The notes beneath the pieces were generated by a model. It saw nothing but the letters and a program-made list of their open reading frames with translations. It did no database searches and was not told the DNA's origin. DNA of 64,000 bases, taken from assembly GCA_015056255.1 (NCBI GenBank), contig SVGP01000009.1, forward strand, positions 40,529 to 104,528. Direction: 5' to 3'. This DNA is from Clostridiales bacterium (GTDB lineage: Bacteria; Bacillota; Clostridia; Christensenellales; Aristaeellaceae). Position 1 is the first letter of the stretch. Every line of letters starts with the position of its first letter. This document shows positions 9,725 to 18,310 of the stretch, piece by piece. The position numbers were made by a program, and so were the translations under genes.

Positions 9725-9757
9725 AAGGATTCAAAACCGATCATGATGAATCCTTTT
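9725..9757 (+). terminator. Candidate terminator after the DUF445 gene
   Basis: AAGGATTC (9725-9732) pairs with GAATCCTT (9748-9755), and the right arm ends in TTTT. Confidence 0.5.
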
Positions 9758-9788
9758 AATCGCCATAAGAATCCCTAATATGTATTGA

Positions 9789-9832
9789 AAAACGCCGTCT
9801 TTCCCGATAAAGTAAGGGAAACGGCGTTTCTT
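9789..9832 (+). terminator. Second terminator before the response regulator gene
   Basis: AAAAACGCCGT..TTTCCC pairs with GGGAAACGGCGTTT. It is stronger than the hairpin at 9725 and ends only about 24 bases before the next start codon. Confidence 0.65.
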
Positions 9833-9855
9833 ATATGGATTCAGGAGGAAAATTC

Positions 9856-10527
9856 ATGCGAATATTGATTGCAGAAGGCGATATGCTTCTTATGAAGGCG
9901 CTGAAAACAGCGCTGATCAGAAGCGGATTTGAATCGGACGTGGTCAAAAACGGTCTGGAAGCGGCGGAATATCTGAAATGCGGAAATTACGACGGCGCAA
10001 TTATCGACGATGTTCTTGCGCGCCTGAGTGGGCTTGAAGTGGTCAGAGAGGCGCGGCAAACGGGTGTTCTGACGCCGATTATGGTTCTTTCATCAAAAAA
10101 CAGCGTCGAGGAAACGGTGTCGCTTCTGGACGCCGGCGCAAACGACGTTTTGAAGAAACCGTTTGACATGCGGGAAGCGACGGCGCGTTTGGGGGCAATG
10201 ACGCGCAAATACGACGCTCAAACAGCCTCTTTTCTGAAAATCGGAAATTTGACTCTCGACAGGCGCGATTTCCAGCTTTCATCGCCGAATGGCCGGGCAC
10301 GTCTTACAAGAAAGGAATTTCAGCTGATTGAGACGCTTATGTCTCACCCGCGCATGCTGATTCGGACCGACGCCCTGTTTGATAAGGTCTGGGGATATGA
10401 AAGTAAGGTGGAAATCAACGCGCTGTGGGTGACGATGTCCATGCTTCGAAAGACTATAAAAAGCCTTGACGCCAACGTAAGAATCGTAACCATGCGAAAC
10501 GTCGGATACAAAATCGAGGAATGCTGA
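9856..10527 (+). CDS. OmpR/PhoB-type response regulator (orphan, atypical receiver)
   Basis: A 223-residue two-domain regulator: receiver at 1-115 and winged-helix DNA-binding domain at about 125-223 (LTRKEFQLIE, then VTMRNVGYKIE). The start at 9856 is set by GGAGG at 9843. The phosphoacceptor Asp51, Ser79 and Lys101 are present. One of the acidic pair is replaced by glycine (AEGD instead of the usual EDD), and the proline after the phosphorylation loop is missing. No histidine kinase lies nearby. It sits directly upstream of the Gld-like transporter but is separated from it by a terminator, so a regulatory link is only possible. Confidence 0.85.
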   Translation: MRILIAEGDMLLMKALKTALIRSGFESDVVKNGLEAAEYLKCGNYDGAIIDDVLARLSGLEVVREARQTGVLTPIMVLSSKNSVEETVSLLDAGANDVLKKPFDMREATARLGAMTRKYDAQTASFLKIGNLTLDRRDFQLSSPNGRARLTRKEFQLIETLMSHPRMLIRTDALFDKVWGYESKVEINALWVTMSMLRKTIKSLDANVRIVTMRNVGYKIEEC

Positions 10528-10530
10528 TTC

Positions 10531-10576
10531 GTCCGCTTGAACCGCAGAACAGACGGTTTCAAGCGGACAATTTTTT
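10531..10576 (+). terminator. Terminator after the response regulator
   Basis: GTCCGCTTGAAACC-type arms (10531-10543 and 10555-10568) with T-rich sequence immediately after. Confidence 0.8.
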
Positions 10577-10645
10577 CTTCACAGAAATTAAGATTTATTC
10601 ATAAACGCCTGCGCCCTTTTAAAGGTTCACCAAAGGCTTTCGAGC

Positions 10646-10651
10646 TATAAT
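10646..10651 (+). promoter_or_regulatory. -10 box of the Gld-like transporter operon
   Basis: A perfect TATAAT lies 60 bases upstream of the chosen TTG start. No convincing -35 box is seen. Its position argues against translation starting further upstream. Confidence 0.4.
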
Positions 10652-10710
10652 TGGACATGCTTGATTCGGCATACCCGATTTCGCAATGCCGCGGAAAGGA
10701 GAGAACTACT

Positions 10711-11706
10711 TTGATTGAAGTTAAGCATCTGACAAAGCAATACGGGGGGCATGTCGCGATAAATGATTTGTCCTTTACGATTGAGAAGGGATCCATTTAC
10801 GGCTTTCTGGGCCCGAACGGCGCGGGAAAAAGCACCACCATGAACATCATCACCGGCTGCCTTGGCGCGACGGAGGGCGAGGTGCTGATCGACGGACACA
10901 GCATACTGGACGAGCCCAAGGCGGCGAAAAAGCTGATCGGATATCTGCCTGAACAGCCGCCGGTGTATCCGGATATGACGGTTTTGGAGTATCTTTCGTT
11001 CGTGTGCGACGCAAAGGGCGTCAAGGCGGGCGAAAAGCGTATGCGCATCGATGAAGCGATGGAAAAAACCGGCATTGCGGAAGTCAAAAAAAGACTGATC
11101 AAGAATCTGTCCAAGGGATTTAAACAGCGCGTAGGCATTGCGCAGGCGCTGATCGGCGATCCTGAAATCATCATACTGGACGAGCCCACCGTCGGACTTG
11201 ATCCCACGCAGATGATCGAAATCCGCTCGCTCATCAAGGAGCTTGGAACGCGTCACACAGTCATACTTTCAAGCCACATCCTGTCTGAAGTGCAGGCGAT
11301 CTGCGACACCATCATGATCATTGCGCACGGAAATCTGGTTGCATGCGACAAAAGCGATAACCTCACGCGACTTTTAAGCGCATCCTCCATTCTCAAAATC
11401 GAAACAGACGCGGCGTTTGAGGAAGTGAAAACCATCTTAAGCGAAGTCAAGGGCATTTCGAATATCTGTAAGAGCGCACAAGAAAACGGAATTACACATA
11501 TTGACATCACGCCCGAAAGCGGAGAGGACGTCCGAATGGATGTATTCAAAGCCTTTGCGGCTTCGGGCGCCGCGCTTTTTGAAATGCACACAGAGCGCGC
11601 ATCACTTGAAGATGTATTTATCGAGCTTACCAAAGACGAAGAACAGCCGGCCTCTGGTAAGCGGCAAGGAAGGCACTCCAAAGGAAAGGAGGAGAACGAA
11701 GCGTGA
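10711..11706 (+). CDS. ABC transporter ATPase, GldA-like
   Basis: A 331-residue ATPase of an ABC-2 transporter. Walker A GPNGAGKST lies at about 34-42, the signature is LSKGFKQR near 132-139, and Walker B IIILDEP is followed by the H-loop SSHILSE. The C-terminal 120 residues form the extra domain usual in this group. TTG at 10711 is chosen because AAAGGAG lies 8 bases before it; the frame upstream would begin inside the -10 box. The stop codon overlaps the GTG of the permease. It should power the permease encoded next, probably as an exporter or membrane-remodelling complex. Confidence 0.88.
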   Translation: MIEVKHLTKQYGGHVAINDLSFTIEKGSIYGFLGPNGAGKSTTMNIITGCLGATEGEVLIDGHSILDEPKAAKKLIGYLPEQPPVYPDMTVLEYLSFVCDAKGVKAGEKRMRIDEAMEKTGIAEVKKRLIKNLSKGFKQRVGIAQALIGDPEIIILDEPTVGLDPTQMIEIRSLIKELGTRHTVILSSHILSEVQAICDTIMIIAHGNLVACDKSDNLTRLLSASSILKIETDAAFEEVKTILSEVKGISNICKSAQENGITHIDITPESGEDVRMDVFKAFAASGAALFEMHTERASLEDVFIELTKDEEQPASGKRQGRHSKGKEENEA

Positions 11707-12569
11707 TTGCTGTATTCAAACGCGAACTGAATGCGTATTTTAAGGGAATCATGGGCTATCTCGCCTCGGCGTTTCTTTTGATCTTCGCAGGCATTTATAC
11801 GATGGCCTACAATCTTTCCGGGTATTATGCCAATTTCGAATATGTGGTGAGCGCAATAAGCTTTATCTATCTTGTCGCCGTACCCGTTCTTACAATGAGG
11901 AGCGTCGCCGAGGAAAAGCGGTCCAAGACCGACCAGCTCTTGTATTCTCTGCCCATCAGCATGACGGACGTCGTCATCGGAAAATACCTTTCTATGCTTG
12001 TGGTTCTCTTCGTTCCCGTCGCTATCATGGGCGCTTATCCGATGATCTTGTCTCAGTTCGGAAACGTATCCCTGAAGGTGGCCTATGGCGCGCTTTTCGC
12101 ATATTTTATGCTGGGCGCGTGCCTTCTGTCCATCGGACTTTTCATTTCTTCCGTTACGGAAAGCCAGGTTGCAAGCGCGGTCATCACGCTGGTCGTCATG
12201 CTGATACTGTATTTCATGTCATCGCTTGCAACGTTTGTATCCACCTCTCAGGAGGGCTCCATGATCGCGCTCATCGGCTGCGCCGTCATATTCGCGCTTT
12301 TTGTTCTGATTCTGACAAGAAACGTTTTGATCAGTATGTTGACCCTAATTTTTACTTCTGGCGGCATTTATTTATTCTATTTGTACGATCCATCGGCGTT
12401 TTCGGGCCTTTTCCCAAAAGTTATGGAGTCTCTGAGCGTATTTTCGCGCTTTGACACGTTTATCGAAGGCGTGTTTGACGTAAATGCAATCGTATATTAT
12501 ATTTCGATGATCGCCGTATTTCTGTTTATGTCGGTTCAGGCTATGGAGAAGAGGAGGTGGAGCGCATGA
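11703..12569 (+). CDS. ABC-2 type permease, GldF-like
   Basis: A 288-residue membrane protein with about six hydrophobic segments, matching the permease that accompanies GldA-type ATPases. The conserved loop MRSVAEEKRSKTDQLLYSLPI is the hallmark of this group. GTG start with GGAGG upstream, overlapping the ATPase stop by four bases (GTGA). Its own stop overlaps the next ATG, so translation of the four genes is tightly coupled. Confidence 0.85.
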   Translation: MIAVFKRELNAYFKGIMGYLASAFLLIFAGIYTMAYNLSGYYANFEYVVSAISFIYLVAVPVLTMRSVAEEKRSKTDQLLYSLPISMTDVVIGKYLSMLVVLFVPVAIMGAYPMILSQFGNVSLKVAYGALFAYFMLGACLLSIGLFISSVTESQVASAVITLVVMLILYFMSSLATFVSTSQEGSMIALIGCAVIFALFVLILTRNVLISMLTLIFTSGGIYLFYLYDPSAFSGLFPKVMESLSVFSRFDTFIEGVFDVNAIVYYISMIAVFLFMSVQAMEKRRWSA

Positions 12570-14008
12570 CGAGCGAAAAAACCATGAAAATGCGCGGCCT
12601 TATGGGAAAACGCGCCCGCGCCGGCAGCTATTCGGCGTTTGCATGCGCAATCGTGATTGCACTGTGCGTGCTTGTCAACGGTTTTTTTGCATCCCTTCCT
12701 TCATCCGTCACACAGCTTGACCTTACCTCGCAGTCGCTTTACAGCCTGTCCGATCAGACCAAGCGCATCGTAAGGTCGGTCGATAATGACGTAAATCTGT
12801 ACATTCTGGCTACTACCGGCTATGAGGACGCCTCCATCATGCGCCTTTTGGAACGATACGCGGATCTGAACGATCACATCAAGGTAACGCCCGTCGATCC
12901 TGCGGTCAAGCCGACCTTTTTGGACGCATATGATCTTAGTGTGTCGCAGCTTTATGAAAACAGCGTGCTGGTAGATGCAAACGGGCGGTATCGGCTCGTG
13001 AGCTATCCCGATATCTATGTGACAGATTATCAGATGGACTATTATTCCTATAATTACACCACGACGACCTCTTTTGACGGTGAAAACGCGCTCACCAACG
13101 CCATTCATTACGTGACCAATGAAAATCTGCCCAAGATTTATGCATTGTCCGGCCATGGCGAAAGCGAGCTTTCGGAAAGCGCCAGGGAAATGCTGAGTCT
13201 TGACAATATGACGCTTGAAAAGATCAGCCTTTTCAGCTATGAAGCGATTCCGGAAGACGCAAGCGTGATTCTGATCAACGCCCCCACGTCGGACCTGAGC
13301 GACGCGGAAGCGGAACTGATGACAGCATGGCTCGCCGAAGGCGGAAAGATCCTGCTCCTTACAAATTACATTGACGAAGGAGAGATGACAAACCTTCTGT
13401 CCGTGACTGAGTATATGGGCCTTACCGCAAAGACGGGTCTTATCATCGAAGGCGATTCGAACAGGCATCTGGCGCGTTATCCCCATTACCTCCTGCCCGA
13501 AATTGAAAACCACGAAATCACGGATGCTTTGAAAGACGGCGGCTACTATATTTTATCCGCCATGAGCCAGCCGATCGAGGAAACGGAAGACAATGAGGCA
13601 AACGTAACCTTCCTTCTGACTACCTCTGAAAGCGCCTATCTGAAGGCGGCGGGCATGAACACGCAGACGACGCAGAAGGAAGACTCGGACGAAACGGGCG
13701 CGTTTAACGTTGCGGCGACTTCACAAATGGGCGAAGGTCAGTTGGTATGGTTCTCAAACGGTGCGCTTCTGGACGAGAACGTCGACATGCTGGTTTCGGG
13801 CGCGAATTCAAACGTGTTTATGAACGCGCTGAACTGGATGTGCGAGCAGCCGGAGAGCATCTCCATCCGCGCAAAGAGCATGGACGCGGAGGGGCTGGTC
13901 CTGACAAGCAGTGAAAGCAGCATATTGAGCATGCTTCTGATCGGCGGAATTCCCGCGCTTCTGATCGGCGTCGGCATTTGTGTGGTCATAAGGAGAAAGA
14001 GAAGATGA
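12566..14008 (+). CDS. GldG-like ABC auxiliary protein
   Basis: A 480-residue protein with an N-terminal transmembrane helix (about 20-45), a large extracytoplasmic domain of the ABC_transp_aux type (PF09822; LTSQSLYSLSDQTKRIV at the start, a GHGE motif, a DUF4350-like fold) and a C-terminal transmembrane helix. ATG at 12566 is preferred to the in-frame GTG at 12557 because AGGAGGT overlaps that GTG. In Bacteroidetes the homologue is part of the Gld gliding complex; in Clostridia the role is unknown. Confidence 0.82.
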   Translation: MTSEKTMKMRGLMGKRARAGSYSAFACAIVIALCVLVNGFFASLPSSVTQLDLTSQSLYSLSDQTKRIVRSVDNDVNLYILATTGYEDASIMRLLERYADLNDHIKVTPVDPAVKPTFLDAYDLSVSQLYENSVLVDANGRYRLVSYPDIYVTDYQMDYYSYNYTTTTSFDGENALTNAIHYVTNENLPKIYALSGHGESELSESAREMLSLDNMTLEKISLFSYEAIPEDASVILINAPTSDLSDAEAELMTAWLAEGGKILLLTNYIDEGEMTNLLSVTEYMGLTAKTGLIIEGDSNRHLARYPHYLLPEIENHEITDALKDGGYYILSAMSQPIEETEDNEANVTFLLTTSESAYLKAAGMNTQTTQKEDSDETGAFNVAATSQMGEGQLVWFSNGALLDENVDMLVSGANSNVFMNALNWMCEQPESISIRAKSMDAEGLVLTSSESSILSMLLIGGIPALLIGVGICVVIRRKRR

Positions 14009-15369
14009 AAAAATCGAAGCGAATGATCGCTCTTCTGGTCGCGCTGGCGGTTGTTGCATGCGCCAATGTATGCATAAAACAGCTGACCGCGACCAAGGAC
14101 AGCGCGGTTCAGGAAGAAACAGGCGTATTCAAGCTCACGGAATATGAAAAGGACGACGTAACCGGCGTTGAGTGGACAAACGCGGACAGCTCCCTTTCAT
14201 TTACGCTCTCTGAGGGCGTGTGGATCTATCCGGCGGATGAAGCGTTCCTTGTGAATCAGGACAAGGCGGAGGCTCTTTATGACAAAACGATGGAGATTTA
14301 TGCAGACAGAAAGTATGACAGCATCGAGTCTCTGTCCGAATACGGCCTGGAAGAGCCCGCATTCACCGTCACAATCACCTTCTCGGACGGTAACAAGGCG
14401 ACCTATGCTCTGGGCGATCAAACGCCCTTTGAGGACGGCTATTATGTGAGCGTTTCAGGTGAAAACGAATCGGTTTACGTGGTTTCAAACGATCTTTCCA
14501 GCGATTTCAGCTTTACCCTGTATGATTACGCGCAGATGCAGACTCTGCCCGAAATCGGTCAGGCAACCGAAATCGCGATCGGCGAAACCTTTGAAGCGAA
14601 GTACCTGTCGGAAAGCGCAACCGCCGACAAAAATCAGCATTGGTACAGTGCGCTTACGGAAAATCCGCTCGACGCGGAAAAGGTCGAAAGCCTGATTGAC
14701 AGCGTTTCATCCCTTGCGTTTGACGCGCTGATTGACCATAACGCATCGGATGATACGCTGAACGAATACGCGCTCACGGATGAAAAAGCGATTTTCATTT
14801 ATGTAAAAGACGAAGCTGGAAATGAAAAAACGGTCCTCGTCGCAAAGGCGGAGGAGGGCGGCAGCTATTATGCGCGTCTGCCGGATTCCCGCATGATTTA
14901 TACGCTTTCCGGCGATGCGGAGGACATCGTAACCGCTTCTGAAAGCGACATGCGCCTTCTGTCCGTTGCGCCTATCGCGTTTGAAGACCTGTCCGAAATC
15001 GTGCTGTCCACGCAGGACGCCGCATGCACCATTCTTCGCGAGGAGGTCATACACACAGCGACGGACGCTGAAGCCGAGAGCGCAACCTTCGTCATCACCC
15101 GAAACGGTGCGCAGACCGGCGGCGCGGAAGAGGAAAACGTCTGGTCTCTCATAAGCGCCCTTCAGGCGACGGATTTTTGCGAGGACAAGCGGGCGGGCGA
15201 CGAAATTCTTTCTGCCGCAATCAGGACAAGCATGGAAAAAACGCTTGAATTTACCGTGTATGAATACGATTTGGACAGCTATTTCCTGTCCGTATCAGAT
15301 GGAAGAGAGCTTCTGGTAAACGCCGATGAAATCGACAAAATCATAAGGCACATCCGTAATCTCGGATAA
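14005..15369 (+). CDS. DUF4340 domain protein
   Basis: A 454-residue protein with one N-terminal membrane anchor or signal segment (residues 6-25) and repeated DUF4340 beta-rich modules (PF14238), for example WTNADSSLSFTLSEGVW and the LSEYGLEEPAFTVTI motif typical of the family. DUF4340 genes regularly follow GldG-like genes and are thought to work outside the membrane with them. The ATG at 14005 overlaps the end of the preceding gene and has AGGAG upstream. This is the last gene of the operon, ended by a perfect palindrome. Confidence 0.82.
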   Translation: MKKSKRMIALLVALAVVACANVCIKQLTATKDSAVQEETGVFKLTEYEKDDVTGVEWTNADSSLSFTLSEGVWIYPADEAFLVNQDKAEALYDKTMEIYADRKYDSIESLSEYGLEEPAFTVTITFSDGNKATYALGDQTPFEDGYYVSVSGENESVYVVSNDLSSDFSFTLYDYAQMQTLPEIGQATEIAIGETFEAKYLSESATADKNQHWYSALTENPLDAEKVESLIDSVSSLAFDALIDHNASDDTLNEYALTDEKAIFIYVKDEAGNEKTVLVAKAEEGGSYYARLPDSRMIYTLSGDAEDIVTASESDMRLLSVAPIAFEDLSEIVLSTQDAACTILREEVIHTATDAEAESATFVITRNGAQTGGAEEENVWSLISALQATDFCEDKRAGDEILSAAIRTSMEKTLEFTVYEYDLDSYFLSVSDGRELLVNADEIDKIIRHIRNLG

Positions 15370-15373
15370 AACG

Positions 15374-15409
15374 GCACGAAAAAAGCGGCTTAAGCCGCTT
15401 TTTTCGTGC
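15374..15409. terminator. Bidirectional terminator
   Basis: A perfect 36-base palindrome (GCACGAAAAAAGCGGC and its complement) lies between the convergent DUF4340 and anti-sigma genes. It has T tracts on both strands. Confidence 0.9.
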
Positions 15410-15419
15410 ACAAAACCAG

Positions 15420-15833
15420 TCATGGAAGAATGCTTTTTATAATAGAAAGAATGTTTTTTTTGTTTTCGTAGCGGTAAATCATATCGTCCATGCTCTTTTT
15501 GACCATGAAGATGCCAAGCCCGCCGATAGGGCGATCCTCTGCGGATAAGGTGATGTCCGGATCCTCCTTCTCGAGGGGGTTATAGGGAACGCCGCTGTCG
15601 ATAAAGGTGATCACGGCCTTTTTTCCGTCTTCGGACGCTTCCACGCGCACGGTCGCCGTGCCCTCGCCGTTTGGATAGGCATAGTTTGCGATGTTGGCAA
15701 ACAATTCGTCCACGGCGATGGAGATCTGCATCTGCGCCTTCATGCCCGCGCCCATGTTTTCCAGCTGCTCTTCGACAAAAGCGACCACTTCCGCGATCTT
15801 GTCAACGCACGCGTTTACCGTAATCTCAACCAT
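15420..15833 (-). CDS. RsbW/SpoIIAB-like anti-sigma factor kinase
   Basis: A 137-residue GHKL ATPase (HATPase_c_2). The N-box is in the segment AVDELFANIANYAY and the glycine-rich lid is in GGLGIFMVKKSMDD. Such kinases phosphorylate a STAS antagonist and bind a sigma factor or another partner. The STAS gene lies 42 bases upstream in the same operon, but no cognate sigma factor or PP2C phosphatase is adjacent. GGAGG precedes the ATG. The partner is therefore unknown; the sigma factor at 18537 is on the other strand and not obviously related. Confidence 0.85.
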   Translation of the reverse strand: MVEITVNACVDKIAEVVAFVEEQLENMGAGMKAQMQISIAVDELFANIANYAYPNGEGTATVRVEASEDGKKAVITFIDSGVPYNPLEKEDPDITLSAEDRPIGGLGIFMVKKSMDDMIYRYENKKNILSIIKSILP

Positions 15834-15875
15834 GCGCTCCTCCTTTCATCCTCCTTGACTTTTTGCGTCTTTTGC

Positions 15876-16172
15876 TCATTCAATCGTGAGGATATCGATA
15901 AAGCCGGTGATGTCGAAAACTTCCTTGATGGTGTCGTTCACGTTTTTGATGATCATGCTTCCCTGACGGTTCATGACCTTCTGGGCGGCTAAGATGACGC
16001 GAAGGCCTGCGGAGGACAGATACTCAAGGCCCGCAAAGTCCAGACACAGATCGGTAACGCCCGCAAGGCTTGTGCGCAGCTCGCCTTCAAGCTGAGGGGC
16101 AGTAGTGGTATCGAGACGGCCGGTGAGCGCGATGGTCAGTTCGGCGCCGTTTGCTTTCTTATCGATCGTCAT
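15876..16172 (-). CDS. STAS-domain anti-anti-sigma factor (SpoIIAA/RsbV-like)
   Basis: A 98-residue single STAS domain. The phosphorylation-site loop LEYLSSAGLRVILAAQ has the serine (Ser53/54) expected to be phosphorylated by the RsbW-like kinase. ATG at 16172 is preferred to an in-frame TTG nine bases upstream, because AAAGGA is correctly spaced only for the ATG. It is the first gene of a two-gene operon behind a strong promoter at 16228-16256. Confidence 0.88.
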   Translation of the reverse strand: MTIDKKANGAELTIALTGRLDTTTAPQLEGELRTSLAGVTDLCLDFAGLEYLSSAGLRVILAAQKVMNRQGSMIIKNVNDTIKEVFDITGFIDILTIE

Positions 16173-16227
16173 GATGGTCAATTCCTTTCTGATTGCGCTT
16201 CAAAAATCGCAATATTTCTTCTTTATA

Positions 16228-16256
16228 ATTATACCATATGTTTACAGGCTTGTCCA
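16228..16256 (-). promoter_or_regulatory. Sigma-A promoter of the STAS/anti-sigma operon
   Basis: On the minus strand TGGACA (16251-16256), a 17-base spacer and TATAAT (16228-16233). Confidence 0.75.
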
Positions 16257-16309
16257 CAGCGAATTGATCGGCAGCCTCATCAGAATATACGGATATTCTC
16301 TCCATTTTC

Positions 16310-16339
16310 TTGACATTTTAAACCGGTTGGATGTATGAT
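16310..16339 (+). promoter_or_regulatory. Sigma-A promoter of the first ABC exporter
   Basis: TTGACA (16310-16315), an 18-base spacer and TATGAT (16334-16339), 48 bases before the ATG at 16387. Confidence 0.7.
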
Positions 16340-16386
16340 TATTATGTGTAAAAATGCCTTTATACCAAAGATTCGGAGAACAGTAT

Positions 16387-18081
16387 ATGAAACAAAAACT
16401 GAAAAAGCTGTGGGCGCTGATTAAAAGCCCGAAAAAAATGAAAATGTACATCGTTTGGATTGGAAGACAAACCAAACGTTTCTGGCCTACGCTTCTTTTG
16501 ACCACGGGGCTGAATATTCTTTTGATACTGATCAGCTTTTCCTCTTCGTTTGTATCAAGGGAAGTGGTGGACAGCGCGACAGCAGGGAAGCCGTATGCGC
16601 AGGCGTTTGCCATTATGATCACTTTAACGGCGGTTTCCATCGCGTTCGGCGCGGGGCTGAACGTTTTGCAGACGCTTGTAAACGAGAAATTCGCGTTCCG
16701 CATCCGGATGAAAAACTTCAGTCATTTTCTGACGGCAGACTATCTGAAGCTGAATAGATTTCATACGGGCGACCTTTTAACCCGCCTGACCTCCGACGCG
16801 GGCTCCGTCGCTACCAGCATCACTTCCGCAATACCGTCGCTCATCATGATTATCATCAGGCTCATCATCGCATTTGTGCTTCTGTATAGATTTTCGCCTT
16901 TTCTTGCGCTGTCAGCGCTTCTGCTTGCGCCGGGTGGACTGATGGTATCGCTCATTACGGGTAAAAGACTTAAACAGCTCTCTCAGGAGGCAAAGGAAAA
17001 CGAGGCCAATTACCGCTCGTTCCTTCAGGAAAGAGCCGCGCACATTTCGGTCGTCAAAACCTTCTGCATGGAGGATGAAAGCAGACGTGAAATGACGAGG
17101 CTAACGCAAAAATCCATTCAAACCACCCTGAAAAGGGCGCGTCTTGGCGTTATAACCAGCAATCTGATCCGGGTGATTTTTACCCTCGGCTATCTCCTCT
17201 CCTTCGGCTACTGCATTTCTCATCTTCACGAGGGGTCGATTACCTACGGCACAATGACGCTGTTTTTGTCCTTGTTTTCCCAGATTCAGCAGCCGCTGAT
17301 GGGGCTTGGACAGCTGATTCCGCAGGCCATCGGCATTCTGGCCTCCGCAGACCGCATTATGGAGCTGGAAGCCATTCCGGATGAATACAGAACCGATTCG
17401 TCTCTTCAGCCCAAGGCGGTCAGCGTCACATTCAACGATGTGTCTTTTGCATACGGCGAAAAAAGCGTGTTTCAAAGCGCCTCCTTTACCGCGCATCCTC
17501 ACGAAATCATCGGCGTAATGGGCCCAAGCGGCGCCGGAAAAACGACGATGATCCGCATGATTCTCTCGCTCATCGCCCCGTCGTCGGGCAGCGTCTTCTT
17601 TTCCCATGACGGCCATGAGGAAGCGCTTTCCGCCGACGTCAGAAGGTTTATTTCCTATGTTCCGCAGGGCAATACCCTTGTAAGCGGCACCATCCGCGAA
17701 AACCTTCTCTGGGGAAAAAGCGACGCCACGGACGAAGAAATGTACGCGGCGCTCAAAAGCGCGGATGCAGAGTTTGTTAAATCGCTCCCCAATGGGCTGG
17801 ACGAAGTCATCGGCGAAAAGGCGGCTGGGCTTTCCGAAGGTCAGGCGCAGAGAATCGCCATTGCAAGAGCGCTTTTAAGGCAAAAGCCTATTCTGATTCT
17901 GGACGAAGCCACCAGCGCGCTGGACGAGGAAAGCGAAAAAAACATTCTCACCCGGATATCGCAAAAAAGCGGAAACGCCCCTTTGTGCTTTATCATCACC
18001 CACAGAAAGAGCATGCTTTCCTATTTTGACCGTTTGATTGAAATTGACAAAGCCGGCGGCGTGCAGATCAGAAACGTATAA
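16387..18081 (+). CDS. ABC exporter, fused permease and ATPase
   Basis: A 564-residue half-transporter. Six transmembrane helices cover about 25-310, followed by an ATPase with Walker A GPSGAGKT (about 379-386), a signature that reads LSEGQ instead of LSGGQ (about 481), Walker B ILILDEA and the H-loop THRKS. It resembles lipid, drug or peptide exporters and should act as a homodimer. ATG at 16387 is used; the ribosome binding site is weak (CGGAGA). It has its own promoter and terminator, just upstream of the NHLM export genes, so a link to that system is by position only. Confidence 0.8.
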   Translation: MKQKLKKLWALIKSPKKMKMYIVWIGRQTKRFWPTLLLTTGLNILLILISFSSSFVSREVVDSATAGKPYAQAFAIMITLTAVSIAFGAGLNVLQTLVNEKFAFRIRMKNFSHFLTADYLKLNRFHTGDLLTRLTSDAGSVATSITSAIPSLIMIIIRLIIAFVLLYRFSPFLALSALLLAPGGLMVSLITGKRLKQLSQEAKENEANYRSFLQERAAHISVVKTFCMEDESRREMTRLTQKSIQTTLKRARLGVITSNLIRVIFTLGYLLSFGYCISHLHEGSITYGTMTLFLSLFSQIQQPLMGLGQLIPQAIGILASADRIMELEAIPDEYRTDSSLQPKAVSVTFNDVSFAYGEKSVFQSASFTAHPHEIIGVMGPSGAGKTTMIRMILSLIAPSSGSVFFSHDGHEEALSADVRRFISYVPQGNTLVSGTIRENLLWGKSDATDEEMYAALKSADAEFVKSLPNGLDEVIGEKAAGLSEGQAQRIAIARALLRQKPILILDEATSALDEESEKNILTRISQKSGNAPLCFIITHRKSMLSYFDRLIEIDKAGGVQIRNV

Positions 18082-18089
18082 AAACATCG

Positions 18090-18111
18090 ACGCTTCCCGT
18101 CAGCGTTTTTG
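18090..18111 (+). terminator. Weak terminator after the ABC exporter
   Basis: ACGCT (18090-18094) pairs with AGCGT (18102-18106), followed by a T run. Confidence 0.45.
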
Positions 18112-18152
18112 AAACAATAGGTAGGGATTTATTTGAAACAGCGTTTGCACAC

Positions 18153-18181
18153 TTGACGATTTTTGTCGCAGAACATATAAT
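18153..18181 (+). promoter_or_regulatory. Sigma-A promoter of the NHLM export operon
   Basis: TTGACG (18153-18158), a 17-base spacer and a perfect TATAAT (18176-18181). The leader to the first ATG would be about 120 bases. Confidence 0.75.
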
Positions 18182-18310
18182 AAGAATGTAAATTCTGAAT
18201 ACAGCAGTATGAATTGCATACCGAATTCGGAATTGACGAGATTTTCGGGAAAGCCATTTGCATCTTGTGCGTATAGAAGTATAGACGCATAAGCAAAAGG
18301 AGTGATCTGA

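Noticed and set aside
12701..13513. A 270-codon minus-strand frame
   Set aside because: Antisense to the GldG-like gene, no domain and no ribosome binding site.
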